From DASWJZ01 sp963805325 (GTDB taxonomy: Bacteria > Pseudomonadota > Alphaproteobacteria > Rhizobiales > Afifellaceae): a DNA stretch of 64,000 nt. The notes beneath the pieces were generated by a model. That model worked only from the letters and a program-made list of their open reading frames with translations, was not told where the DNA came from and ran no database searches. Location: assembly GCA_963805325.1 (NCBI GenBank), contig CAWDTS010000009.1:124001-188000 (forward strand). The letters are read 5' to 3'. Shown one piece after another: positions 28,854 to 36,816 of the stretch (its first letter is position 1; each line of letters begins with the position of its first letter). The position numbers and the translations under genes were made by a program.

Positions 28854-29314
28854 GTAGCGCACCGAAAAGCAGTTTCGTTTACGTCACCTACATCAAGACC
28901 ACCCCCGAGAGGCTCTGGACCGCTCTGACAAGCGGAGAGTTCGCTCAGCAATACTGGCTCGGCGCTCGTCCGGAAGCCGAGTGGAAGAAAGGCGGGGCCT
29001 GGAAGATCGTCTACCCAGACGGCCGTGTCACCGACTCTGGCGAAATCGTGGAGTTCGAGCCCTCAAAACGCCTCGTCATCAACTGGCAGAACGAGCTCAT
29101 GCCGGAGATGAAGGCGGAAGGCAGGTCGCTCTGCGTCATGGAGATCGAGCCTGCCGCGGATGGCGAAGCCGTGAAGCTCACCGTCACGCACACGATGGAA
29201 CGCGAAGGCTCCAGGTTCATCGGCGCTGTCTCCGGCGGCTGGCCACAGATCCTGTCCAACCTGAAATCGCTGCTAGAGACCGGCTCGGTCGTCCTGCCGC
29301 CCAGAAAGTCTTGA
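28850..29314 (+). CDS. SRPBCC/AHSA1-domain protein
   Basis: 154 residues from GTG 28850, which overlaps the ArsR stop (GTGA) and has AAGGAGAAGAG upstream. VYVTYIKTTPERLWTALTSG and the QQYWLGARPEAEWKKGG segment are the first strand-helix of the AHSA1 fold; the closing helix reads GGWPQILSNLKSLLETG. The fold binds hydrophobic ligands. Translational coupling with ArsR suggests the pair responds to a common signal that is not known. Confidence 0.92.
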   Translation: MSSAPKSSFVYVTYIKTTPERLWTALTSGEFAQQYWLGARPEAEWKKGGAWKIVYPDGRVTDSGEIVEFEPSKRLVINWQNELMPEMKAEGRSLCVMEIEPAADGEAVKLTVTHTMEREGSRFIGAVSGGWPQILSNLKSLLETGSVVLPPRKS

Positions 29315-29378
29315 TCCTCTGCGGCTCGCGGCCGCCTGAGCTGCCGCGAACCGGGCAGAGGGCCGATCACCCCGTAGT

Positions 29379-29407
29379 CCAATGCCCGGACTCAATCCGG
29401 GCATTGG
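29379..29407. terminator. Bidirectional terminator between SRPBCC gene and glnE
   Basis: CCAATGCCCGGA (29379-29390) and TCCGGGCATTGG (29396-29407) form a perfect 12-bp stem with loop CTCAA, immediately next to the glnE stop codon, serving both converging transcripts. Confidence 0.75.
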
Positions 29408-32356
29408 CTATTCCACCTTCATCCCGAGCACGATTTCGAGCGCCGCCCGCGTGTGCTCCTGAACATGCCGGAGGCGCGCTTCGAGGTCCTCGAATGTCGC
29501 CACCCCTGCCCGCTCGTCGCCGATGCCGGCGTCTTCGAGCACCGGGTTCGCCATCGCCACCATCAGCCCCTTCAAGGCTTCCGGCGCATGCTCGGGCGAG
29601 AACGCCTTCGGATCGGCGACGCGCTCAAGCTGCAGGATCGCCGCCTGCAGGGCCGTCGAGAGCATGAGTCGCTCCGCCTCCTCCGATCCGATCCGCCCTT
29701 CGGCCTCGGCGCGCTCCAGCGTTTCGAGCGTCGTCGCACCGGGCATGCGGCCGAGGCCGGACAGGACCAAGAACTGCGCGGCGAATTCGCAGTCCATCAG
29801 CCCACCCACCGCAAGCTTCACGTCGAAAGGACCGGCGGCGCGCTTCTCGTGCTCGATGCGGGCGCGCATCGACGCCACGTCCTTGGCAAGCGCAGCGCGG
29901 TCGCGCGGCTTGTCGATAAGCGCGTCCAGCGCCTTCGCGATGCGCGTCGTAAGCACCGCGTCGCCGGCGATGGCCCGGCCTCGTGACATCGCCATGTGCT
30001 CCCAGGTCCACGCCTCGTTCAGCTGATAGTGCTCGAACGCCGAGATGTGGGTCGCAAGCGGGCCGGAACGGCCGGAGGGGCGAAGCCGCAAATCGACCTC
30101 GTAGGCGATGCCCTCCGCAGTGGGGGCGGAAAGCGCCGCGGTCAGCCGCTGCGTCAACCGTGCATAGTATTGCGAGGGCGCAAGCGGTCGGTCCCCGTTG
30201 GATGAACCCGCATCCGGGTGGTGGTCGTAGACGACGATCAGATCGAGGTCGGAGCCCGCCGTCATCTCACGGCTCCCGAGGCGGCCGAACGCAACGACTG
30301 CCGCCGCCCCGCCCGCCACGCGGCCGTGCCGCAGGGCGAATTCCTGCTCCGTCCGTCTCAGGAGCGCGCAGACCACGGCTTCGGCAAGGTCGGAGAACGC
30401 CCTCCCCGCCTCGGGCGGCAGCAGCGTCGCCGTCAGCAGCCCGACCGAAATCAGGAAACGGCGCTCGGCGGCGAAGAGACGCGCGCGGTCGAGTGTCTCT
30501 TCGTAGCGGCGTGCCTCGTTGAGGCTTCGTTCGAGCGCCGCCTCGACCTCCTCGAGACCCGCAGCGCTCGCCACGCCGGCCGGATCGAGCAGCGCGTCGG
30601 CGACGTGCGGACGCCGCGCGAAGATCTCCGCGAGCCGCGGCGCGGCGGAGAGGATCGTGGCGAGGAGGTCGAGGAGGTGCGGGTTGTTGCGCAGGAGCGC
30701 GAAGAGCTGTGCGCCAGCCGGAAGCGCCTTCAAGAGGCTGTCGAAGGCTCGCACCGCCGCGTCAGGATTGCCGGCGCGTGAGAATGCCTGAAGCAGCGCC
30801 GGCGTGATCTCTGTCAGGCTTTCGCGCGCCGCCGTCGAGCGCATCGCCGGAAAACGGCCAAAATGCCAGCCGCGCAAGGCTTCCGTCACCCCGCTTGGCG
30901 CTGCAAAGCCCAGTTCGCGCAGAGTCTCAAGCGTCTCGGGATCGTCGGCGCCGCCGGTGAAGACGAGACTCCCAGTTTCGGCGGAAAGCTCGCTCCCGCC
31001 TTCGAAGAGCCGCGAGTAGCGTTTGGCGACCGTTTCCAAGACGTAGCGGAGCCGCGCCTCGAACGCATCGACATCGGGCATGCGCATCAGCCGGCCGATG
31101 CGCGCCAGTCCCTCGCGGTCGCGGGGCATCTGATGCGTCTGCTCGTCTCGCACCATCTGCAGGCGATGCTCGACTGTGCGCAGGAAGACGTAGGCCTCGT
31201 CGAGCTCCGCGCGTATCGCTTCGTCAATCCAGCCCTTCTCGGTCAGCATCTGCAGCATATCGCGCGTGCGCGTGCCGCGAAGCGCCGGGTCGCGTCCGCC
31301 GGCGATCAGCTGTTGCGTCTGCACAAAAAATTCGATCTCGCGGATGCCGCCGCGCCCGCGTTTGATGTCGTGCCCGGCGACGGCGACCACGCCGTGGCCG
31401 CGATGCGCTTGCACTTGGCGCTTGATCGAATGGATGTCGGCGATCGCCGCATAGTCGAGATGCTTGCGCCAGATGAAGGGCGCGAGCTCGCGGATGAACG
31501 TGTCGCCCGCTTGCTTGCCGCCGGCGACGGTGCGCGCCTTGACCAGCGCGGCGCGCTCCCAGTTCTGGCCCATGCTCTCATAATAGAGGAGCGCAGCGGG
31601 CGCAGCGATCGCCACGCGCGTCGCGCCGGGGTCGGGCCGCAAGCGAAGATCGGTGCGGAAGACATAGCCGTCGGCGGTGCGTTCCTGGAGGAGCGCCACC
31701 AGCAACCGCACGATGCGCACCCAGAATGCCGAGGGCTCGACGCCGTCGGCCAGTCCCGGCGCCTCCGGATCGAAGAGCGCGATGACGTCGATGTCGCTCG
31801 AATAGTTGAGCTCGCCGGCGCCGTATTTTCCCATGCCGAGGATGAAGAAGCCCGCGCCGTCGTCCCCTCCCACCCACTTGCCGCTGCGCGCCGCATCGGT
31901 GAGCGCGAAACGAAGCGCCGCGGAAAGGGCGGCGTCGGCAAAGTGCGTCAGGAGCCCGGTCACCGCCTCAAGGTCGATCGCGCCAGCGAGATCGGCGAGA
32001 CCGAGCGTCAGCGCCACGTCCTGCTTGGCGCGGCGCAGACCGGCCATCGCCTCGGCGCGCGTCTCGAACGTGGCGTGCTCCAGCGCGGCGACGATTGCCT
32101 CCATGCGCGGCTCCGGCGCTTCGTCGAGGATCGCGACGAGGCGCGGAATGCTCTTCACTGCGAGGTCGAGCAGATGCGGACAGTCGCCGAACGCGCTGCC
32201 GAGGAAGGCGCGAAGCTCCGAGGGGTGGGTCAGCGCGCTGAGCGCCGCGCCCTCCCCCTGCTTTTCGGCTGCTTCGGTGAGCCGTTCGAGCGCAGTCTCC
32301 CGGTCCGGAGAGTCCGGCAGCGCCGCGATCCGGCGGCGCAGGCTCTCAGGCGGCAC
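29408..32356 (-). CDS. glnE: Bifunctional glutamine synthetase adenylyltransferase/deadenylylase
   Basis: 982 residues from GTG 32356. Two nucleotidyltransferase halves are visible: the N-terminal deadenylylase with NYSSDIDVIALFDPEAPG and the C-terminal adenylylase with TAGSDLDLIVVYDHHPDAG, each with the DxD metal site, separated by the helical regulatory region. GlnE adds or removes AMP on glutamine synthetase in response to PII and glutamine. The start overlaps the end of the upstream kinase gene by 11 bp, so regulator, kinase and glnE form one translationally coupled operon. Confidence 0.96.
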   Translation of the reverse strand: MPPESLRRRIAALPDSPDRETALERLTEAAEKQGEGAALSALTHPSELRAFLGSAFGDCPHLLDLAVKSIPRLVAILDEAPEPRMEAIVAALEHATFETRAEAMAGLRRAKQDVALTLGLADLAGAIDLEAVTGLLTHFADAALSAALRFALTDAARSGKWVGGDDGAGFFILGMGKYGAGELNYSSDIDVIALFDPEAPGLADGVEPSAFWVRIVRLLVALLQERTADGYVFRTDLRLRPDPGATRVAIAAPAALLYYESMGQNWERAALVKARTVAGGKQAGDTFIRELAPFIWRKHLDYAAIADIHSIKRQVQAHRGHGVVAVAGHDIKRGRGGIREIEFFVQTQQLIAGGRDPALRGTRTRDMLQMLTEKGWIDEAIRAELDEAYVFLRTVEHRLQMVRDEQTHQMPRDREGLARIGRLMRMPDVDAFEARLRYVLETVAKRYSRLFEGGSELSAETGSLVFTGGADDPETLETLRELGFAAPSGVTEALRGWHFGRFPAMRSTAARESLTEITPALLQAFSRAGNPDAAVRAFDSLLKALPAGAQLFALLRNNPHLLDLLATILSAAPRLAEIFARRPHVADALLDPAGVASAAGLEEVEAALERSLNEARRYEETLDRARLFAAERRFLISVGLLTATLLPPEAGRAFSDLAEAVVCALLRRTEQEFALRHGRVAGGAAAVVAFGRLGSREMTAGSDLDLIVVYDHHPDAGSSNGDRPLAPSQYYARLTQRLTAALSAPTAEGIAYEVDLRLRPSGRSGPLATHISAFEHYQLNEAWTWEHMAMSRGRAIAGDAVLTTRIAKALDALIDKPRDRAALAKDVASMRARIEHEKRAAGPFDVKLAVGGLMDCEFAAQFLVLSGLGRMPGATTLETLERAEAEGRIGSEEAERLMLSTALQAAILQLERVADPKAFSPEHAPEALKGLMVAMANPVLEDAGIGDERAGVATFEDLEARLRHVQEHTRAALEIVLGMKVE

Positions 32357-33755
32357 GTTTCAGCGCCGCGCCGGGCACCTTCAGGGTCGCTGCGAGTCCG
32401 GGATGGTTGTCGGCAAGGATCAGCTCGCCGCCGTGCAGTTGCGCCACTGCCGACACCAGGCTCAGACCGAGCCCGGCGCCCGGCTTGGAGCGGCTTTCCT
32501 CAAGCCGCACGAAGCGCTCCGTCACCCGCCCGCGGTCCTGCTCCGCAATGCCGGCACCGTTGTCGGCGACGCGAAACTCCACCGTCCCGTTGTTCTCTCC
32601 GACCGAGATCGTGACCTCCGGCGTCTCGCTCCCTTCGTCGGCGTATTTGACGGCATTGTCGACGAGATTGGCAAGCGCCTGGCTGATCAGCTCGCGGTGG
32701 GCGCACACGGTAAGCGGAGCGCATTCCTCGAAGGTCAGCGTCACGCCTGCCTCCTCCGCCACCGGCTCGTAGAGCTCCACGACGTCGCGGGCGACATCGG
32801 TCGCGTCGAAGGTCGCGAACTCAGTGTCGCCCGAGCCCGCCTCGGCGCGCGCGATCAGAAGCAGGGCGTTGAACGTACGGATCAGCTGGTCGGCCTCTTC
32901 GATCGTCGCATGCAACGCCTCGCGGTAGTCCGGCTCCGACCGTCCCGTGGTCAGCGCGCGGTCCACGCGGTTTCGCATGCGCGTCAGCGGCGTCTTCAAA
33001 TCATGCGCGATGTTGTCGGAGACCTGCTTCAGGCCAACCATCAGCCGCTCGATGCGCGAGAGCATGGTATTGAGGCTCTCTGCCAGGCGGTCGAACTCAT
33101 CGCCCGTCCCGGTTACCTCCAGGCGTCCGGAAAGATCGCCGGCGACGAAGCGGTTGGAGGACTCGGCAATGGAATCGATCCGCTTCAGCACGCGCCGCGA
33201 GACGAAGGTCCAGGCGATCAGGCCGAGCGCCACCATCAGCGCGGCGGTCAGCACCAGCGAGCGCCGGACCAGGCCGACAAGCGCATCGCGTTCGCTCACG
33301 TCGCGGCCGACGAGCGCATGCACGCCGTCGGGAAAGGTGAAAGCACGGACCAGCGCCGAATGCGGCTCTGCTCCCTGCTCGTTCCGCCACATGTAGCGGA
33401 CGATTTGCGGCGCGCCCTGCGAGTCCTGCAGAATTTCGGGGGGAACCGTCTCGACGTTGCCGGCGATCCGGTTGCCGTCCGGATCGGTGATGAAATAAAG
33501 GCTGGCGCCCGGCTGTGCGCTGCGCAGCTCCACCACGCGCGTCAGCCAGTCGGCCCCGCCGCGCTCATATTGGAGCTCGATCGATTGCAGCTCGGCGTCG
33601 ACGGCATCGGCCATCTGCGCCTTCAGGATCTCGCTCGTATTGTGCGCGATGTAGCCGATCAGGAAAGCGGCAAAGACCGTGAAGACCGCGAGGAAAATTG
33701 CCGTGAGCTTGAACGCGGTCGTGCGGAACAGGCGCAGCCAGCCCGGGTTAGCCAT
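32346..33755 (-). CDS. Two-component sensor histidine kinase
   Basis: 469 residues. A first membrane helix at about 17-38, a periplasmic domain to about 165, and a second membrane helix (LTAALMVALGLIAWTFV) followed by a HAMP linker. The H-box is DNIAHDLKTPLTRMRNRVD with His251; ATP-binding motifs are LVDNAVKYA, DNGAGI and SKPGAGLGLSLV. It pairs with the response regulator whose stop overlaps its start by 8 bp. In rhizobia the same pair precedes glnE. The signal is unknown. Confidence 0.94.
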   Translation of the reverse strand: MANPGWLRLFRTTAFKLTAIFLAVFTVFAAFLIGYIAHNTSEILKAQMADAVDAELQSIELQYERGGADWLTRVVELRSAQPGASLYFITDPDGNRIAGNVETVPPEILQDSQGAPQIVRYMWRNEQGAEPHSALVRAFTFPDGVHALVGRDVSERDALVGLVRRSLVLTAALMVALGLIAWTFVSRRVLKRIDSIAESSNRFVAGDLSGRLEVTGTGDEFDRLAESLNTMLSRIERLMVGLKQVSDNIAHDLKTPLTRMRNRVDRALTTGRSEPDYREALHATIEEADQLIRTFNALLLIARAEAGSGDTEFATFDATDVARDVVELYEPVAEEAGVTLTFEECAPLTVCAHRELISQALANLVDNAVKYADEGSETPEVTISVGENNGTVEFRVADNGAGIAEQDRGRVTERFVRLEESRSKPGAGLGLSLVSAVAQLHGGELILADNHPGLAATLKVPGAALKRAA

Positions 33756-34425
33756 CGTCCCGCATCACGTAACCGGAGCCCCGCACCGTGTGCAGCAGCG
33801 GTCGGTCGAAGCCCTTGTCGATCTTGGCGCGAAGCCGCGACATGTGCACGTCGATGACGTTGGTCTGCGGGTCGAAATGATAATCCCAGACCTTTTCCAG
33901 AAGCATGGTGCGCGTCACCACCGTGCCGGCGTTCTTCATCAGATATTCGAGCAGGCGGAACTCGCGCGGCTGCAGCACGATCGCCTCGCCGCCGCGGCGC
34001 ACCTTGCGCGCCAGGCGGTCAAGCTCCAGGTCGGCGACACGATAGACGGTCTCCGCCTCCTTCGGCGCGCTTCTGCGGCCCAGCACCTCAACCCGCGCCA
34101 GAAGCTCGGAAAATGAGTAAGGCTTCGGAAGATAGTCATCGCCACCCGCCCGCAGGCCGGTCACGCGGTCGTCGACCTGGCCAAGGGCGGAAAGGATCAA
34201 GACCGGCGACTGGTTTCCCGCGGCTCTAAGCTCGCTGATCACCGACAGCCCGTCGCGCTTCGGGAGCATGCGGTCCACGACGAGGACGTCGTAGTCCTCC
34301 GACCTGGCGCGCTCCAGCCCCTCCTCCCCGTCGAAGGCGCTGTCGGCCACATGGCCAGCCTCGCCCATCGCCTTCACCAGGTAATTGGCGGTCTCGCGAT
34401 CGTCTTCGATGACCAGGATTCGCAT
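33748..34425 (-). CDS. OmpR-family response regulator
   Basis: 225 residues from ATG 34425 (a GTG lies one codon upstream). The receiver domain has the acidic pair EDD and phospho-acceptor Asp51 in VLVVDRMLP, with Lys in GGDDYLPKPYSF. The C-terminal winged helix contains REFRLLEYLMKNAGTVVTRT and the wing RGSGYVMR. It is the first gene of the operon with the kinase and glnE. Targets are unknown; the adjacent degP gene is a possibility. Confidence 0.94.
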   Translation of the reverse strand: MRILVIEDDRETANYLVKAMGEAGHVADSAFDGEEGLERARSEDYDVLVVDRMLPKRDGLSVISELRAAGNQSPVLILSALGQVDDRVTGLRAGGDDYLPKPYSFSELLARVEVLGRRSAPKEAETVYRVADLELDRLARKVRRGGEAIVLQPREFRLLEYLMKNAGTVVTRTMLLEKVWDYHFDPQTNVIDVHMSRLRAKIDKGFDRPLLHTVRGSGYVMRDDG

Positions 34426-34478
34426 CACGTTCAGATAATTGGCTTGCGTGCGCTTCGCCAGTTCCTCCTTAACGACAT

Positions 34479-34502
34479 GGCGGGCCGCTTGCGCGGCCCG
34501 CC
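34479..34502 (-). terminator. GC-rich hairpin after degP
   Basis: GGCGGGCCGC and GCGGCCCGCC form a perfect 10-bp stem with loop TTGC between the degP stop and the regulator start. No T-run follows on the minus strand, so it may be a Rho-assisted stop or a leader structure. Confidence 0.5.
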
Positions 34503-34563
34503 AGCTGAGTCCGGACGATCGGGGGGCGATGTCACGTCCGGTTCAGGGCTCCTTTGGGTGGCC

Positions 34564-36081
34564 TCAGCCGCGCTCGAAGGGCACGCCCACGAAGCGGGTG
34601 CCGCTCTGGCCCTGGATGCGGAAGAGCACGGCGTCGCGGCCGCGATCCTGCGCGTCGGCCACACCGGCCTCGACATCGGAGACGCTTTTCACCGACTTCG
34701 AGCCGACGGCGACGATCACATCGCCGGTCTGCAGGCCCTTGTCGGAGGCCGGGCTCTCTTCGGTGACGCCGGCGACACGCACACCCTCGCCGTCCGGATT
34801 GGGCTCAAGCGAGAGGCCAAGGGCCGCGAGCGACCCATGCTCCACGCCGCTCGACTGCGGCTGCTCGGCGCTTGCCTGCTGCGTCTTGTCGAAGTCGTTC
34901 AGGTTTCCGAGCGTCACGTCGACGTTCTGCTCGTGACCGTCGCGGAGGATGCTGACCGAGACCTTCTTGCCCGGGTCGAACTTGGCGATCATCGCGGAGA
35001 GCGCCCGCGGGTCCTTCACCTTCTCGCCGTTGACGGCGGTGATGATGTCACCGGCGTGGATGCCGGCCTTCACCGCCGGGCCATTTTCCGTGGCGTCCGC
35101 CACAATCGCGCCGTCGGTCTTGTCGACACCCAGGCTGTTTGCGATTTCGCTCGTCACCGGCTGGATCTGCACACCAAGCCAGCCGCGCGTCACCGTGCCA
35201 TGGTCCTTGAGGTCGCCGACGATCTCCGACACCGTGTCGGCGGGGATCGCGAACGCGATGCCGACATTGCCGCCGGAGGGCGAGAAGATCGCCGTGTTCA
35301 TGCCGACCACTTCGCCGTGGATGTTGAACGCCGGGCCACCGGAATTGCCGCGGTTCACCGGAGCGTCGATCTGCAGGAAGTTGTCGTAGGGGCCGGAGCC
35401 GATGTCGCGACCCTCGGCGGAGATGATGCCGGCGGTCACAGTCCCACCAAGCCCGAAGGGATTGCCAACGGCGAGCACCCACTGGCCGACCTTCGGCGTG
35501 TCGGTGGCGAAGCTCACGTATTTGAAGCCGGAGCCTTCCACCTTGAGAAGTGCGACGTCGGTGCGCTCATCCTTGCCGATCAGCTTGGCGTCGAGCTCGC
35601 GCCCGTCGTCCATCAGCACGGTGAACTTCGTGCCGTCCGCGACCACATGCGCGTTGGTGACGAGAAAGCCGTCATCGCTGATGAAGAAGCCGGAGCCCTG
35701 GCTCAGGCCGTGACGCGGATGGAAGGGCTGGTTGCCGGGGGGGCCGCCATTCTGGCCCGGCATGTTGGGCATTCCAAAGCGGCGGAAGAATTCCTGCACG
35801 CCGGGGGGCAGGTTGTCGAAGCCATCCATCGAGCCGGGATCGGAGACGGCGGCAACCTCGGTCTTGACCTGCACGCTGACAACGGCAGGCGCGACCTGGG
35901 CGACGATGGCGGAGAAGTCGGTGGGCGCGGGCGCGTCGACGCGGACCGGATCGGCGAAAGCGAGATGGTTGTCGGCGAGGAGGGCGCCGGTTCCGGCGAC
36001 AATGCCGAGGCTGAAGACGCTGGCGAGCAGTGCATTGCGGATGCGGCGGGCGCGCGAACTGGGCGGGGAAACGTTGGTCAT
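34564..36081 (-). CDS. degP: Periplasmic serine endoprotease DegP/HtrA (Do family)
   Basis: 505 residues from ATG 36081. The N-terminus has a positively charged stretch and a membrane helix (LLASVFSLGIVAGTGALLA). The protease domain carries the triad His145 (TNAHVVADG), Asp175 (ERTDVALLK) and Ser247 (RGNSGGP). Two PDZ domains follow (from GWLGVQIQPVTSEIA and from LGLSLEPNPDGEGVRV). It degrades or refolds damaged envelope proteins. It lies between the ccm operon and the two-component/glnE operon, as in rhizobia. The family-typical asparagine/glycine-rich LA loop is present. Confidence 0.96.
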   Translation of the reverse strand: MTNVSPPSSRARRIRNALLASVFSLGIVAGTGALLADNHLAFADPVRVDAPAPTDFSAIVAQVAPAVVSVQVKTEVAAVSDPGSMDGFDNLPPGVQEFFRRFGMPNMPGQNGGPPGNQPFHPRHGLSQGSGFFISDDGFLVTNAHVVADGTKFTVLMDDGRELDAKLIGKDERTDVALLKVEGSGFKYVSFATDTPKVGQWVLAVGNPFGLGGTVTAGIISAEGRDIGSGPYDNFLQIDAPVNRGNSGGPAFNIHGEVVGMNTAIFSPSGGNVGIAFAIPADTVSEIVGDLKDHGTVTRGWLGVQIQPVTSEIANSLGVDKTDGAIVADATENGPAVKAGIHAGDIITAVNGEKVKDPRALSAMIAKFDPGKKVSVSILRDGHEQNVDVTLGNLNDFDKTQQASAEQPQSSGVEHGSLAALGLSLEPNPDGEGVRVAGVTEESPASDKGLQTGDVIVAVGSKSVKSVSDVEAGVADAQDRGRDAVLFRIQGQSGTRFVGVPFERG

Positions 36082-36109
36082 GGCTCTCAGAAACTCCCGT
36101 TTATCAAAA

Positions 36110-36139
36110 GGTCCGCCCCGCAAATGGGGCGGACCGGAG
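36110..36139 (-). terminator. Hairpin plus T-run in the degP leader
   Basis: On the minus strand GGTCCGCCCC and GGGGCGGACC form a perfect 10-bp stem with a 6-base loop followed by TTTT. It lies 118 bases after the ccmH stop and only 28 bases before the degP start, so it can end ccm transcription and also stands in the path of any promoter serving degP. Confidence 0.65.
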
Positions 36140-36253
36140 GTCTACGCCGCGGCGTGGGGGGCGAAATCACCGCGTGCGCAAGGTGATAGATAGGTCCGGT
36201 CGCCTTACGATGCAGTGTCCGTGGTGTTAATAATCGGTAAGGTCCACGAAGCT

Positions 36254-36718
36254 CTATTCCTGCTCGAGAATCCGCGCAACTGCGGCCTCTTCCTCGCCGG
36301 AAAGCGCCGCCCCGCGGGCGTCTCCCCGCCGCGCGCGAAGCACTGCGACAAGCAGGCCGATCGCCAGCACCGCAAACGGCGTCAACCATAAGACCAGCGT
36401 GCGTGTCGCAAACGGCGGCTTCAGGAGGATGAAATCGCCGTAGCGGGCGACGAGGTATTTGCGCACCGCATCGTTGCTGTCGCCGGCCTCAAGGCGCTCG
36501 CGGACGAGCACACGCAGGTCGTGGGCGAGCGGCGCGTTCGAATCGTCGATCGACTGGTTCTGGCAGACGAGGCAGCGCAGGCCTTCGGAAATCTCGCGCG
36601 CCCGCGCCTCGAGCGCCGGGTCGGAAAGCATTTCGTTCGGTTGAACTGCGTACGCTGCAGGCGAAAGCAGCGCCAGCATGAGAAGAATAGGCCGTATAAG
36701 GCCACCCAACCTCCTCAT
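36254..36718 (-). CDS. ccmH: Cytochrome c-type biogenesis protein CcmH (CycL)
   Basis: 154 residues from ATG 36718. A signal sequence (IRPILLMLALLSPAAYAVQP) precedes the periplasmic thiol-redox motif GLRCLVCQNQSIDDSNAPLA (Cys49, Cys52), followed by a membrane anchor (LVLWLTPFAVLAIGLLVAVL). CcmH reduces apocytochrome c cysteines for haem ligation. Last gene of the ccmI-E-F-H operon. Its start codon lies inside a palindromic repeat that fills the space after ccmF; ATG 36733, upstream in the same frame, also lies in the repeat. Confidence 0.94.
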   Translation of the reverse strand: MRRLGGLIRPILLMLALLSPAAYAVQPNEMLSDPALEARAREISEGLRCLVCQNQSIDDSNAPLAHDLRVLVRERLEAGDSNDAVRKYLVARYGDFILLKPPFATRTLVLWLTPFAVLAIGLLVAVLRARRGDARGAALSGEEEAAVARILEQE

Positions 36719-36797
36719 GCTGAGGTGCACCATACCGCTCCTTCGAGGCTCGCTCCGCTCGCACCTCAGGATGAGGGCGTAATGGTGCCTCGAAGCA
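36713..36797. repeat. Interleaved palindromic repeat, copy 1
   Basis: Arms in the order A, B, A', B': CCTCATGCTGAGGTGC (36713-36728), CCTTCGAGGC (36740-36749), GCACCTCAGGATGAGG (36761-36776) and GCCTCGAAG (36787-36795). A pairs with A' and B with B', so only one pairing can form fully at a time. A second copy is at 49542-49627. It sits in the only non-overlapping junction of the ccm operon. Confidence 0.85.
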
Positions 36798-36816
36798 CAC
36801 AGAGCGGCGGACATCG

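Noticed and set aside
30863..32614. 583-codon plus-strand open frame opposite glnE
   Set aside because: A shadow of the intact glnE frame; composition reflects the complementary codons only.
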